Of a DNA stretch of 64,000 nt, positions 35,071 to 43,220 are shown piece by piece. Origin of the DNA: a bacterium 1xD8-48 (GTDB lineage: Bacteria; Bacillota; Clostridia; Lachnospirales; Lachnospiraceae); NCBI GenBank assembly GCA_009917455.1, contig QZDS01000022.1:25277-89276 (forward strand), written 5' to 3'. Position 1 is the first letter of the stretch. The number at the start of each line of letters is the position of its first letter. Made by a program: the position numbers and the translations under genes. Under the pieces are notes generated by a model. That model searched no databases. It saw nothing but the letters and a program-made list of their open reading frames with translations, and was not told the origin of the DNA.

Positions 35071-35536
35071 CCGTTATCTCATACCCCTTTTTAAATTTTA
35101 ATGTCGTCAAAGCCCGGATTGTGTGAAAGCTGATTTGATGTGTGGGCCGCTTAAATTTAGCCAACGCCCAGAAAGCCTCCCGTGAAATTTTTCCGTCGGC
35201 AAAGTTCTGGACAAAATTGAAAATAGTATCGTTTGCCATCGGCCCTTCCACAATGTCGTAATCATGTGGTTTCCCTAATCGACAGGAAACGATAAAGTCA
35301 AGCCATTCTTCCGTCATTTCCGGAAATTTCAGTATTTTCAATGTATCATCAGGCACATAAACATATTCGTTGATAACACCTCCGTTGTCAAAACGAACCG
35401 CCCATCTCTTTGCCTGTTCCAAAAATAACGTGCAATAGAAACCATAATAAAAGTCTTTGTTAAAACGGGCAATACGCACTTCGGGAAACTCGACAATCTG
35501 CCTGCTCCCGTGGTATAGAATAATCTCCTCTTTCAT
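35060..35536 (-). CDS. DUF3990-like ADP-ribosyltransferase-fold protein
   Basis: The 158-residue protein matches the DUF3990 pattern: ILYHGSRQIVEFPEV, NKDFYYGFYCTLFLEQAKRWAVRF, VINEYVYV, EWLDFIVSCRL, HDYDIVEGPMANDTIF and HQISFHTIRAL. This family is regarded as ADP-ribosyltransferase-like; the YHGS and GFYCT segments correspond to the NAD-binding core. It is the first gene of a two-gene minus-strand unit beside other toxin genes. A toxin role is inferred from family and context. The family's usual DFG.GFY reads DFYYGFY here. Confidence 0.75.
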   Translation of the reverse strand: MKEEIILYHGSRQIVEFPEVRIARFNKDFYYGFYCTLFLEQAKRWAVRFDNGGVINEYVYVPDDTLKILKFPEMTEEWLDFIVSCRLGKPHDYDIVEGPMANDTIFNFVQNFADGKISREAFWALAKFKRPTHQISFHTIRALTTLKFKKGYEITDEE

Positions 35537-35583
35537 AAAATGTCACCTCTTTAAACAGTATAACATTATTATAAGACAAAACA

Positions 35584-35605
35584 CAGCCCCTCTTTCGAGG
35601 GGCTG
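35584..35605 (-). terminator. GC hairpin terminator of the hyp operon
   Basis: CAGCCCCTC and GAGGGGCTG form a perfect 9-bp stem with a TTTC loop; the minus-strand sequence after it, TGTTTTGTCTTATAA, is T-rich. It lies just after the stop of the membrane protein at 35632. It nearly matches the hairpin at 19639-19663. Confidence 0.7.
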
Positions 35606-35631
35606 CCAACAACATAAAATATTCCAAAACC

Positions 35632-36666
35632 CTATTCCGCCCGCGCCATCGCCGTCTTAAAGTCTTTCTGGTCGGTAAAGATTTCGCTGGTATACGGATT
35701 TTTCTTCTGAAGCTTCGCGCGCCGCAGAATCACGGCAAATATTACAATATTCACCACAATGGAAATCACGGAAATAATTCCCTGCGCCGTGGGATTGGCT
35801 ACGGTCGGCATGGACTCCCCAAGAGCCGCTGCCGCGCCTCCCGCTCCATATACGGAAGAAACGGTGGTGAACCTGCTGCCGTCCTGGAACAGCGGAAATA
35901 CCTGCGCGAACATACACCACATGGCGAGGGTATTGGCCCGGTTCTGAATCCAGCCGCCTTTATTCCAGAGCGCGTTTGCCACGGTAGGCGCCAGCAGAAG
36001 CGCGAAACCACAGTACCATGAATGGGTAGGCAGATTTAAGTAAGTATACTGGAAATTCCAGATATCATAAGCTAAAATATAGCACCATGTCATATCCGGC
36101 CACAGCATATCTTTCTTGTCCTTTGAGGAATAGATTCCCCACCAGCCCGTCATGCAGACGATGTTAATCAGACCGGCAACGCCGTTTAAAATATTCCACC
36201 AGCCGCCGTACAGCCATACGCCCTCAGAGGATTTCCACCAGCCGCCCATGATATCGCCGGCCTTAATCACGGATTCAAAATCGGATACAACCGCAATCAG
36301 AATATTGATGGCGACAATCACAAAGGGAAATACCTTAAAAGCATGGGATTTTCCCAGCTTTCCCCATTTATACTTTAAAATCATAAAACCGATACAGCCC
36401 GCCAGCGCCGCATACAGCTTTGCATAATGAAACCAACTGTTCATGTGAACGTAGGTCTGGTTATTCAGCGCCCACTGTGCGCCACGCGCAGCGCCTATGT
36501 AAATAGAAATAAAATAAATGGTAAGCCCGGCGGGTATTGCGAAAAAGCAGATGCCTCCTCCTACCTTTGTACGCCTTGCAACCTCGTTCATAATAATTAA
36601 TCCCGCAAAAACAAGCACCCAGCCAAGAAGCTGCCACATAGTCGTGCCGCTGCTTAAGTTAAACAT
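35632..36666 (-). CDS. Polytopic membrane protein, DUF5692-like
   Basis: The 344-residue protein has about nine to ten membrane segments, for example MWQLLGWVLVFAGLIIMNEVA, GICFFAIPAGLTIYFISIYIG, VFPFVIVAINILIAVVSDF and GIISVISIVVNIVIFAVIL, and is rich in Trp (GGWWKSSEGVWLYGGWWNIL; WYCGFALLLAPTVANALWNKGGW). It resembles proteins annotated DUF5692, from memory. It is the last gene after hypB-oxidoreductase-hypA, separated from hypA by the 102-bp repeat array. A transport or redox-coupled role in the same pathway is possible but unproven. Confidence 0.7.
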   Translation of the reverse strand: MFNLSSGTTMWQLLGWVLVFAGLIIMNEVARRTKVGGGICFFAIPAGLTIYFISIYIGAARGAQWALNNQTYVHMNSWFHYAKLYAALAGCIGFMILKYKWGKLGKSHAFKVFPFVIVAINILIAVVSDFESVIKAGDIMGGWWKSSEGVWLYGGWWNILNGVAGLINIVCMTGWWGIYSSKDKKDMLWPDMTWCYILAYDIWNFQYTYLNLPTHSWYCGFALLLAPTVANALWNKGGWIQNRANTLAMWCMFAQVFPLFQDGSRFTTVSSVYGAGGAAAALGESMPTVANPTAQGIISVISIVVNIVIFAVILRRAKLQKKNPYTSEIFTDQKDFKTAMARAE

Positions 36667-36686
36667 ACTTCTCCCTCCTATTAAAA

Positions 36687-37002
36687 GTTCCGCTTCGGCT
36701 TATTCAGTACACCTGGAATAAATCAATTTCCGGTCACCTTGTGCCCGTAAATCGATTTGTGCACTGAATAAGCCTTCGCTGTTTTCCTGTTCCGCTTCGG
36801 CTTATTCGGTACACCTGGGATAAATCAATTTCCGGTCACCTTGTGCCCGTAAATCGATTTGTGCACTGAATAAGCCTTCGCTGTTTTCCTGTTCCGCTTC
36901 GGCTTATTCGGTACACCTGGGATAAATCAATTTCCGGTCACCTTGTGCCCGTAAATCGATTTGTGCACTGAATAAGCCTTCGCTGTTTTCCTGTTCCGCT
37001 TC
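36687..37002. repeat. Three tandem 102-bp repeats, each a long hairpin
   Basis: Units start at 36687, 36789 and 36891 with a 10-bp partial unit at 36993. The period is exactly 102 bp. Units 2 and 3 appear identical; unit 1 differs at a few positions (TTCAGTAC for TTCGGTAC, GGAATA for GGGATA). Within each unit the segment from GGCTTATTC to GAATAAGCC folds on itself: an outer stem of about 16 bp, a 7-nt asymmetric bulge, a 14-bp stem around AAATCGATTT/AAATTGATTT, and a CAC-AAG-GTG tip. The array lies between hypA and the DUF5692-like gene. Confidence 0.9.
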
Positions 37003-37346
37003 TAATAAACCTCTATTTCCTTAATATTAAATTCGTTCCCCTGTAAAAGCCACGTCTGTGGGCTCCCACAGTGGGGACAGATTTTCCCGTGTTCCACTGT
37101 CGGATAGGTTTTCTTACAGTCGTCGCACCAGGTAACGGCGGGGAGCTTTTCCACGATAAGCTCCGCCTCCGTAAAAAGCTCTCTCTTTTTAGCCGCCCAT
37201 TTCCAGCAGTTTTGCAGATAGTCCTCAAGCACCGTCGATACCTCTCCAAGCTCTAAGACCACTTTGGAAATGCCTGTCACCTCGTTTTCTCCCGCAACCT
37301 TTTCCAGACTGTCCATAATGTGAAACACTACGCCAAGCTCATGCAT
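37002..37346 (-). CDS. hypA: Hydrogenase/urease nickel incorporation protein HypA
   Basis: The true start is ATG 37346, giving MHELGVVFHIMDSLEKVA; HypA needs the N-terminal Met-His-Glu for nickel binding, and the longer frame to 37391 would bury it. The 114 residues include the zinc motif CDDCKKTYPTVEHGKICPHC. HypA delivers nickel with HypB to [NiFe]-hydrogenase or urease. It lies downstream of the Fe-S/FAD oxidoreductase in the same operon as hypB. No hydrogenase or urease structural gene is in the window. Confidence 0.93.
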   Translation of the reverse strand: MHELGVVFHIMDSLEKVAGENEVTGISKVVLELGEVSTVLEDYLQNCWKWAAKKRELFTEAELIVEKLPAVTWCDDCKKTYPTVEHGKICPHCGSPQTWLLQGNEFNIKEIEVY

Positions 37347-37440
37347 GATTTTCCACACTTCCTGTTCATAGTGCAAAACCTGAGAATCCACGGTAAATTC
37401 ACGCGCTGCGCGTCAGCCCGCAAACCTCTTAATTTTCATC

Positions 37441-40224
37441 TCATTTTTTGCCCGCAAATTTAATCTTCAGCGACTGCTTAATCATATTGGGAAGCACATA
37501 CTTTAACTTATCCTCCGACTTTACCATGGTAGAGCAGCCCGGCAGCTCCCTGTGAAGGGAAATGGCGTCAAAGGCGCATTTTGTTGTGCAGATACCGCAG
37601 CCGATACACTTGTTGGGGTCTACCACCGAAGCGCCGCAGCCAAGGCAGCGGGAAGTCTCCGCTTTTACCTGCTCCTCTGTCAGTGTGTTTGACAAGTCGC
37701 GGAAGGAGCGAAGCTGCGCCTCCTCAGCCCGCTCGGGACGCTGTCTGTCGGTATTGTCGTAGCTGGCAATGAAAATATTGTCCTTGTCAAGCTCTATGAA
37801 GTCTCTCCTGTTTCTTCCGATGGTAAGCGTACAATGCTCATGCACAAAGCGGTGTAAGGAAATGGCTCCCTCCCGGCCCGCCGCAATAGCGTCTATGGCA
37901 AATTTCGGCCCGGTGTAGACGTCGCCGCCCACAAAGATATCCGGCTCCGCCGTCTGGTAAGTGAGCCTGTCGGCAATGGCGCCGCCGTTAGGGCGAAGCT
38001 CCACTTTCGTGCCTTTTATAAGGTCTCCCCAGTTAATCCCCTGACCCACGCTGAAAATCACGCTGGCGCAGGACACCGTCATGGTATCGTTCTCGTCATA
38101 AACCGGCGCAAAACGGTGGGACTCGTCAAAAACGCGGGTACATCTCTTGAATACCACACCCACAGCCCTGCCGTTTTCCGTGAGAATTTCCTTCGGGCCC
38201 CAGCCGTTATTGATAGCAATGTTTTCCTCTGTGGCTTCCAGAATTTCCTCCCGGCTTGCGGGCATTTCGTCCCGGCTTTCCAGGCAGAACATGGTCACCT
38301 TGCCCTGTCCGCAGCGAGTGCTCACCCTTGCCGCGTCCATGGCCACGTTTCCGCCGCCTACCACAATCACGTCACCGCCAAGGTCAAAGGCTTCCTTTTC
38401 TCCGGCTTCTTTCAGAAAATCAACCGCCGTATATACGCCTTTTGCATCTTCTCCGGGAATACCGGGCTTTCTGCCCTCCTGACAGCCGATTGCAATGTAA
38501 AAGCCCTTGTAGCCTTCCGCCCTGAGCTGTTCGATGGTGACGTCCTTCCCCACCTCAACGCCGCAGCGGATTTCAACGCCCATTGCCTTTATCACCTCAA
38601 TTTCGGCTTCAATCAAATCCTTTTCCAGCTTATAAGAAGGCACGCCGTAGGTCAGCATACCGCCGGGTCTTTTATTCTTTTCAAAAATAACAGGCTTGTA
38701 GCCCTTATCCGCCAGATAGTAGGCGCAGGAAAGTCCCGCCGGGCCCGCTCCGATAATGGCAATTTTTTCCTCGAAGCTTCCCTTTAAGGAGGGAACCGTA
38801 GGCTTCGGGATATAGCGTGTTTCCGCCTTCAAATCCCGCTCCGCCACAAAACGTTTTACATCGTCAATGGCAACGGCCTCGTCCAGCGTGGCACGGGTAC
38901 AGGCGTCCTCGCAACGGCGGTTGCAGATACGTCCGCAGATGGCCGGCAGCGGATTGTCCTTTTTAATCAGGGCAAGAGCCTCCTCATAACGGCCCTCCTT
39001 TGCAAGCTTTAAATACCCCTGAACGGCAATGTGCGCCGGACAGGCGGTCTTACAGGGAGCCGTGCCGGTGTCGTAGCAGTTAATCCGGTTCACATCCCGG
39101 TAATTGTGGGTCCACATATGCTCGCCCCACTTCTGCTCCGTAGGAAGGGGCATCTTCGGATAAGTAACCTCGCTGCCGTCCTTTTTGCAGAGCTTCTGCC
39201 CCAGCTTCACCGCGCCTGCCGGACAGAACTCCACACATTTGCCGCAGGCAACGCATTTTTCCTTATCCACCTTTGCTATGTATGCTGAGCGGGACATGTT
39301 CGGCGTATTGAAAAGCTGGGAAGTGCGCAGCGCATAGCACACGTTTACGTTACAGTTACAGATTGCAAAAATCTTGTTGGCACCGTCGATATTCGTAATC
39401 TGATGGACGAAACCGTTGTCCTCCGCCTGCCTGAAAATGTCAAGGGCTTCTTCCCTCGTGATGTAGCGTCCGTCCTTCTGGGTTTCCACCACATAGTCGG
39501 CCATATCTCCTACCGCCACACACCAACCCTCCGGGTCGTCCCCGCAGCCCTCGTCATGCTTTAAGCGGGAACGGCGGCAGGAGCAGGGGCTTGCCGCATA
39601 CTTGCCCTCATACTTTGTCAGCCAGTAGGAAATATGCTCCAAATCAATGGATTCGCTCTCCATCTCGATTGCCTTTTCCACGGGAATCACGTGCATGCCG
39701 ATTCCGTTTCCGCCCTCGCCCACGAAAGGCGTCACATGCTCAAGAGGCAGCCTTGACATATGCTCGAAAAACAATGTAACCTCAGGATGCGCCTCTATGA
39801 TGTTATTATTCATGTTAAAAAATTCCGCCGAGCCCGGCACGTACATGGGAAGAAGATACTGCTTCTCATGGGCGGGATTTTCCCAGTTGTATTCCAGAAT
39901 CCCTTTTACGGACATTTCCTGGAGCTTCGGCTCTAATTCCTTTTCGGGAATGCCCGTAAGCTTTGCAATCTCCGGCAGGGTTTTGGGCTTGCGCACCCCT
40001 AATTTCAGCGCAATCTCCGCTTCCTCGTCGGTAAGCACTCCCGCAAGTCCCCAATATTCCGGGTCGTCTTTGGTGATTTTTTTGATGCCCAGCTTCTGGG
40101 GAATCCTGTCCGTTATCATTTTCCCCAGCTTTAAAATGCTCTCCCGGGGCGGCCCCTCATCGCCCCCCTTGTGCTCCGGATACACATAATCCGGATAAAG
40201 TTCTTTGTCCAGTTTTTTTTCCAT
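37441..40224 (-). CDS. Large Fe-S/FAD pyridine-nucleotide oxidoreductase (GltD-like)
   Basis: The 927-residue protein is modular. Residues 1-300 are an unusual N-terminal region with Cys motifs (SPCSCRRSR near 213; ICNCNVNVC near 289-296). Residues about 324-336 carry a ferredoxin motif (CVACGKCVEFCP). A GltD-type Fe-S region follows (CKTACPAHIAVQGYL, CGRICNRRCEDAC), then FAD binding (IIGAGPAGLSCAYYLA, from about 490) and NADPH binding (VVVGGGNVAMDAARV, near 625). The C-terminus adds CLGCG and another ferredoxin motif (CIGCGICTTKC, near 885). It probably passes electrons between NAD(P)H and a partner. It lies between hypB and hypA, which suggests a link with hydrogen or nickel-enzyme metabolism. 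Confidence 0.88.
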   Translation of the reverse strand: MEKKLDKELYPDYVYPEHKGGDEGPPRESILKLGKMITDRIPQKLGIKKITKDDPEYWGLAGVLTDEEAEIALKLGVRKPKTLPEIAKLTGIPEKELEPKLQEMSVKGILEYNWENPAHEKQYLLPMYVPGSAEFFNMNNNIIEAHPEVTLFFEHMSRLPLEHVTPFVGEGGNGIGMHVIPVEKAIEMESESIDLEHISYWLTKYEGKYAASPCSCRRSRLKHDEGCGDDPEGWCVAVGDMADYVVETQKDGRYITREEALDIFRQAEDNGFVHQITNIDGANKIFAICNCNVNVCYALRTSQLFNTPNMSRSAYIAKVDKEKCVACGKCVEFCPAGAVKLGQKLCKKDGSEVTYPKMPLPTEQKWGEHMWTHNYRDVNRINCYDTGTAPCKTACPAHIAVQGYLKLAKEGRYEEALALIKKDNPLPAICGRICNRRCEDACTRATLDEAVAIDDVKRFVAERDLKAETRYIPKPTVPSLKGSFEEKIAIIGAGPAGLSCAYYLADKGYKPVIFEKNKRPGGMLTYGVPSYKLEKDLIEAEIEVIKAMGVEIRCGVEVGKDVTIEQLRAEGYKGFYIAIGCQEGRKPGIPGEDAKGVYTAVDFLKEAGEKEAFDLGGDVIVVGGGNVAMDAARVSTRCGQGKVTMFCLESRDEMPASREEILEATEENIAINNGWGPKEILTENGRAVGVVFKRCTRVFDESHRFAPVYDENDTMTVSCASVIFSVGQGINWGDLIKGTKVELRPNGGAIADRLTYQTAEPDIFVGGDVYTGPKFAIDAIAAGREGAISLHRFVHEHCTLTIGRNRRDFIELDKDNIFIASYDNTDRQRPERAEEAQLRSFRDLSNTLTEEQVKAETSRCLGCGASVVDPNKCIGCGICTTKCAFDAISLHRELPGCSTMVKSEDKLKYVLPNMIKQSLKIKFAGKK

Positions 40225-40270
40225 ACTATCCCCCGTTTCTTTCTCTTTTCGTATTTATGCCGGCTTCGCT

Positions 40271-40963
40271 TTAATCTATTCTCTTATCTGCTTTCTTATC
40301 CCGCCACGCCCTGACTTCTTCCTTAAGCCAGTCTGTCCACTCCTCTATGCCTTCGCCGGTCTTTGCACAAATCGGAATGACCTTCGCTTTCGGATTCCGC
40401 ATACGGATATATTCCCGGCACTTTTCCATATCGAAGTCAAAGCAGGGCAGAACGTCGGTCTTGTTGATTAAAACCACGTCGCAGACAGAAAACATCAGCG
40501 GATATTTCAGAGGCTTGTCGTCCCCCTCCGGCACGGACAATATCATGGCGTTTTTGGAGGCGCCGGTGTCAAACTCCGCCGGACAGACCAGATTCCCTAC
40601 GTTTTCAAGAATCGCCAGCTCAACATCCCCTGTCTCCAGTCCTTCAAGGCCCTGCCGCGTCATCCCGGCATCCAGATGACACATACCGCCGGTGTGAAGC
40701 TGAATCACCTTGGCTCCCGACTGCGAAATCGTCCTGGCGTCCACGTCGGAATCAATATCCGCCTCCATGACGCCGATTTTAAAAACGTCTTTCAATACTT
40801 CGATGGTCCGCATCAGGGTTGTGGTCTTGCCGGCTCCCGGAGAGGACATGAGATTTAACAGGAAAACGCCCTTTTCCCTCAATTCCTTTCGGAGCTCTTC
40901 CGCCTGTCTGTCATTGTCGGCAAAGACACTTTGTTTAATTTCCAGAATCCGCACCTCTTTCAT
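40271..40963 (-). CDS. hypB: Hydrogenase nickel incorporation GTPase HypB
   Basis: The 230-residue protein has the HypB SIMIBI-GTPase motifs: LMSSPGAGKTTTLMRT (Walker A, near residue 41), EADIDSDVDA (switch I), ENVGNLVCPAEFDTG (metal site and Walker B) and INKTDVLP (base recognition). There is no His-rich nickel-storage N-terminus. It hydrolyses GTP to drive nickel insertion. The start lies 8 bp after the acyltransferase-like gene and the protein precedes the oxidoreductase. Confidence 0.95.
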   Translation of the reverse strand: MKEVRILEIKQSVFADNDRQAEELRKELREKGVFLLNLMSSPGAGKTTTLMRTIEVLKDVFKIGVMEADIDSDVDARTISQSGAKVIQLHTGGMCHLDAGMTRQGLEGLETGDVELAILENVGNLVCPAEFDTGASKNAMILSVPEGDDKPLKYPLMFSVCDVVLINKTDVLPCFDFDMEKCREYIRMRNPKAKVIPICAKTGEGIEEWTDWLKEEVRAWRDKKADKRID

Positions 40964-40971
40964 AAAAATCT

Positions 40972-42255
40972 CTATTCCTCCGCGTATTTTTTAATTTCCG
41001 CCGCCATGCCGTCCAGCATCGCCGAAAGCAGCTTTCCGTCATTTTCCGTATACCTTCCCACTACGCTGATAGTGGCGGCGCCGTCAAAGCTAATCGCGGA
41101 CACCTGCATAGCCGGTTTCTTTTTCAAAGGCCCTCCAAACATTCCGGAGGAAGGTATAATATTTCCCAGCTTTAACAAATCGCCGGAAATATTCCCCAGA
41201 TTTGTCAGGCCTATGGAAAAATTCCCGTATATCCTTCCCGCCACGAGCAGTAAAAGCCCCATAGGCAGCGCCCTTGAAGCGCCGTGGACAAGGGGCATCC
41301 CTTCCAGGCCGGCCAGAGGATTCTCCTTTGCTTCTCTTGTCTGCTCCGCGATTTCCGCGAGAGTATCCGAAAAACCGCCCTTTATCCCCTCATTTAAGAC
41401 AGTGGGAAGAGAGCCTGACATATTGCAAAGCCCCTCCGACTCTCCGTTTTTGCAATGCCTGCGCAAGTCCATCATGGACATAACGCTCATCGGCCCCGAA
41501 GCGTCGATTCCCGGCAGAGCCGCGTAAGCGCGGTAAAAAGCCGCAAGTAAAATATCATTTACCGTCGCGCCTGCCGGTTTCGCACGTTTACGCGCCAGAT
41601 TCATAACTTCCTTCGTAATCTCCGCTTTTACCATCCTTGCTCTTCCCGCATCTTCAGTGGGATAAGGAAATGCGGATTTTACATTTGAAATCGGATTCTT
41701 CAGCAGCGAAAGAAATTCCTTTGACGATACGTTTTCATAAACCTGCTCAGCCGCCCGGCTGCCGTTTTTTACGGATAATCCTTCTGCCGTTCCTTTTTCC
41801 AGAATCATATTGTAGGCTTCCACAAGCTTTCCCAGTAAATATTTTCCGTCGCCGCCATCCACGCAAAGATGGCTGATGCTCAGCATAACGGCGCTGTCCG
41901 AGCCGCTCTGAACCAGACAGCACCGAAGCTGTACTTTTCCTTCAGGCTCAACAGGCAGCAAAGCCAGGGAGCTGGCCGTAATATACGGGTTCGCCTCCGT
42001 TTCCACAAACTGAAAATAGTTGCTCTCATCATATTCCTGATTCACATGCCAATATGCGCTGATGCTGTCTGTGGCAAAGGAAGCGTGAAGGATATCCACA
42101 CTTTCCACTACCGCCTTTACAGCGGCGCACAAAACATCCGCATCAACAATACCCGGGTAATACAAGACAAACCTTATCGTATTGTCATTGAATTCATGGA
42201 CAATATACTGTACCTTTTCCCCCGCACCTGCCAGTCTGATTTTCAACGCGTTCAT
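40972..42255 (-). CDS. Condensation-domain-like acyltransferase
   Basis: The 427-residue protein has a condensation/PapA-type layout: an N-terminal segment (GEKVQYIVHEFNDNTIRFVLYYPG), the active-site region SISHLCVDGGDGKYLLGKL, which keeps the second His and the D-G of HHxxxDG, and a C-terminal segment typical of the fold (GPMSVMSMMDLRRHC, IGLTNLGNISG). Such enzymes move acyl or peptidyl groups onto alcohols or amines. It is the first gene of the hypB operon, 8 bp upstream of hypB, an unexpected partner. Substrate unknown. Confidence 0.75.
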   Translation of the reverse strand: MNALKIRLAGAGEKVQYIVHEFNDNTIRFVLYYPGIVDADVLCAAVKAVVESVDILHASFATDSISAYWHVNQEYDESNYFQFVETEANPYITASSLALLPVEPEGKVQLRCCLVQSGSDSAVMLSISHLCVDGGDGKYLLGKLVEAYNMILEKGTAEGLSVKNGSRAAEQVYENVSSKEFLSLLKNPISNVKSAFPYPTEDAGRARMVKAEITKEVMNLARKRAKPAGATVNDILLAAFYRAYAALPGIDASGPMSVMSMMDLRRHCKNGESEGLCNMSGSLPTVLNEGIKGGFSDTLAEIAEQTREAKENPLAGLEGMPLVHGASRALPMGLLLLVAGRIYGNFSIGLTNLGNISGDLLKLGNIIPSSGMFGGPLKKKPAMQVSAISFDGAATISVVGRYTENDGKLLSAMLDGMAAEIKKYAEE

Positions 42256-42323
42256 GTGCCTTAACCCCTTTACCTTTGATAATATGATTATAATATTTCA
42301 CACTTCCCTTGTAAAGGATAACG

Positions 42324-42752
42324 TCAAATTCTGCCCTGATATTCCTTCAGCTTTTCATTGAACAGCGCCGCGCTTTTCCTGTCGTTTAACCACATCACAA
42401 CATAAACGGCCACAAAGACAGCCGCCACGGAAAACGCCAGCGTCACGGAAAAAAGAGCGTCAAACTGCATACCAGCCGCGTAATTCATTCCAAAAATCAA
42501 CAGTTCAATTAAGAAAAGGTGAAGCGCCCTGCGAAATAAAATCTCCTTCACCGAAAGCTCTCTTTCAGATTTGGTAACCATGCCCAGCAAAACGGAAAGG
42601 AAGCCGAACAGCGGCGGGGAGAAAAACGCCTCCCATCCGAATTTATCTTCCGGAAAAAACGCCATCCCAAGCAGCCCTTCCAGTATGGAAATGCACGTGG
42701 AGCACACAAAAAATGCCATCAAAAATTCCACCAGTTTTCCCCTGTTACTCAT
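42324..42752 (-). CDS. DUF3021-type membrane protein
   Basis: The 142-residue protein has four membrane segments (LVEFLMAFFVCSTCISILEGLLGMAF, SPPLFGFLSVLLGMV, LHLFLIELLIFGMNYAAGM, LAFSVAAVFVAVYVVMWL) and a charged tail. It overlaps the LytTR gene by 8 bp. LytTR/DUF3021 pairs are common in Firmicutes, where the membrane protein is thought to hold or inhibit the DNA-binding partner. Confidence 0.8.
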   Translation of the reverse strand: MSNRGKLVEFLMAFFVCSTCISILEGLLGMAFFPEDKFGWEAFFSPPLFGFLSVLLGMVTKSERELSVKEILFRRALHLFLIELLIFGMNYAAGMQFDALFSVTLAFSVAAVFVAVYVVMWLNDRKSAALFNEKLKEYQGRI

Positions 42753-43212
42753 TGATTCCGCCTCCCATTACAATTCTTTTCATTTTCCCGGCATATTGTC
42801 TGGAAATCATCAGACGCTCCCCGTTTTTCATATGGGCGAAAAAGCGTCCGTTAAGGGCCGGGCTGATTCCCTCAAGCAAAAGCAGATTGAGTATTACTGA
42901 TTTGGAGCACCGCACAAAATGAAACCTTTCAAAATCCCTCTCCGCTTCGTACAGGCGCATCTTCACCTCGTACACCTGCTCCTCCGTGCAGGCAAACAGC
43001 TTTTCGTCCAACGCTTCAAAATAATAGACACTCTCAAGCCGGAACCGTTCCGTACGCCGGTCATTCGTTGCACCGGAAAGCTCCACCCCCTTTCCCATGA
43101 CATAGGTTCTGATATCCTCCACCTCCGGGGTAATTTCCGTGCATTCTATGACCACCCGCTCGTCTTCTTTTTTCAATATTTTTCTGATGCATACCTTCAT
43201 TCCTCTGCGCAT
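42745..43212 (-). CDS. LytTR DNA-binding regulator
   Basis: The 155-residue protein has a short N-terminal segment and a C-terminal LytTR domain (RLESVYYFEALDEKLFACTEEQVYEVKMRLYEAER, FVRCSKSVILNLLLLEGISPALNGRFFAHMKNGERLMISRQYAGKMKR). There is no receiver domain. AAAAGGAGG lies one base before ATG 43212; ATG 43200 is an alternative start. It pairs with the DUF3021 gene and follows the lipase-like hydrolase by 8 bp. Confidence 0.85.
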   Translation of the reverse strand: MRRGMKVCIRKILKKEDERVVIECTEITPEVEDIRTYVMGKGVELSGATNDRRTERFRLESVYYFEALDEKLFACTEEQVYEVKMRLYEAERDFERFHFVRCSKSVILNLLLLEGISPALNGRFFAHMKNGERLMISRQYAGKMKRIVMGGGINE

Positions 43213-43220
43213 GCCTCCTT

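Noticed and set aside
36687..37002. Possible CRISPR array because of tandem repeats
   Set aside because: The whole 102-bp unit repeats without unique spacers and no cas genes are near; it is a tandem hairpin repeat instead.
38116..38787. Plus-strand 223-codon frame
   Set aside because: Antisense to the GltD-like part of the oxidoreductase; no start signal.
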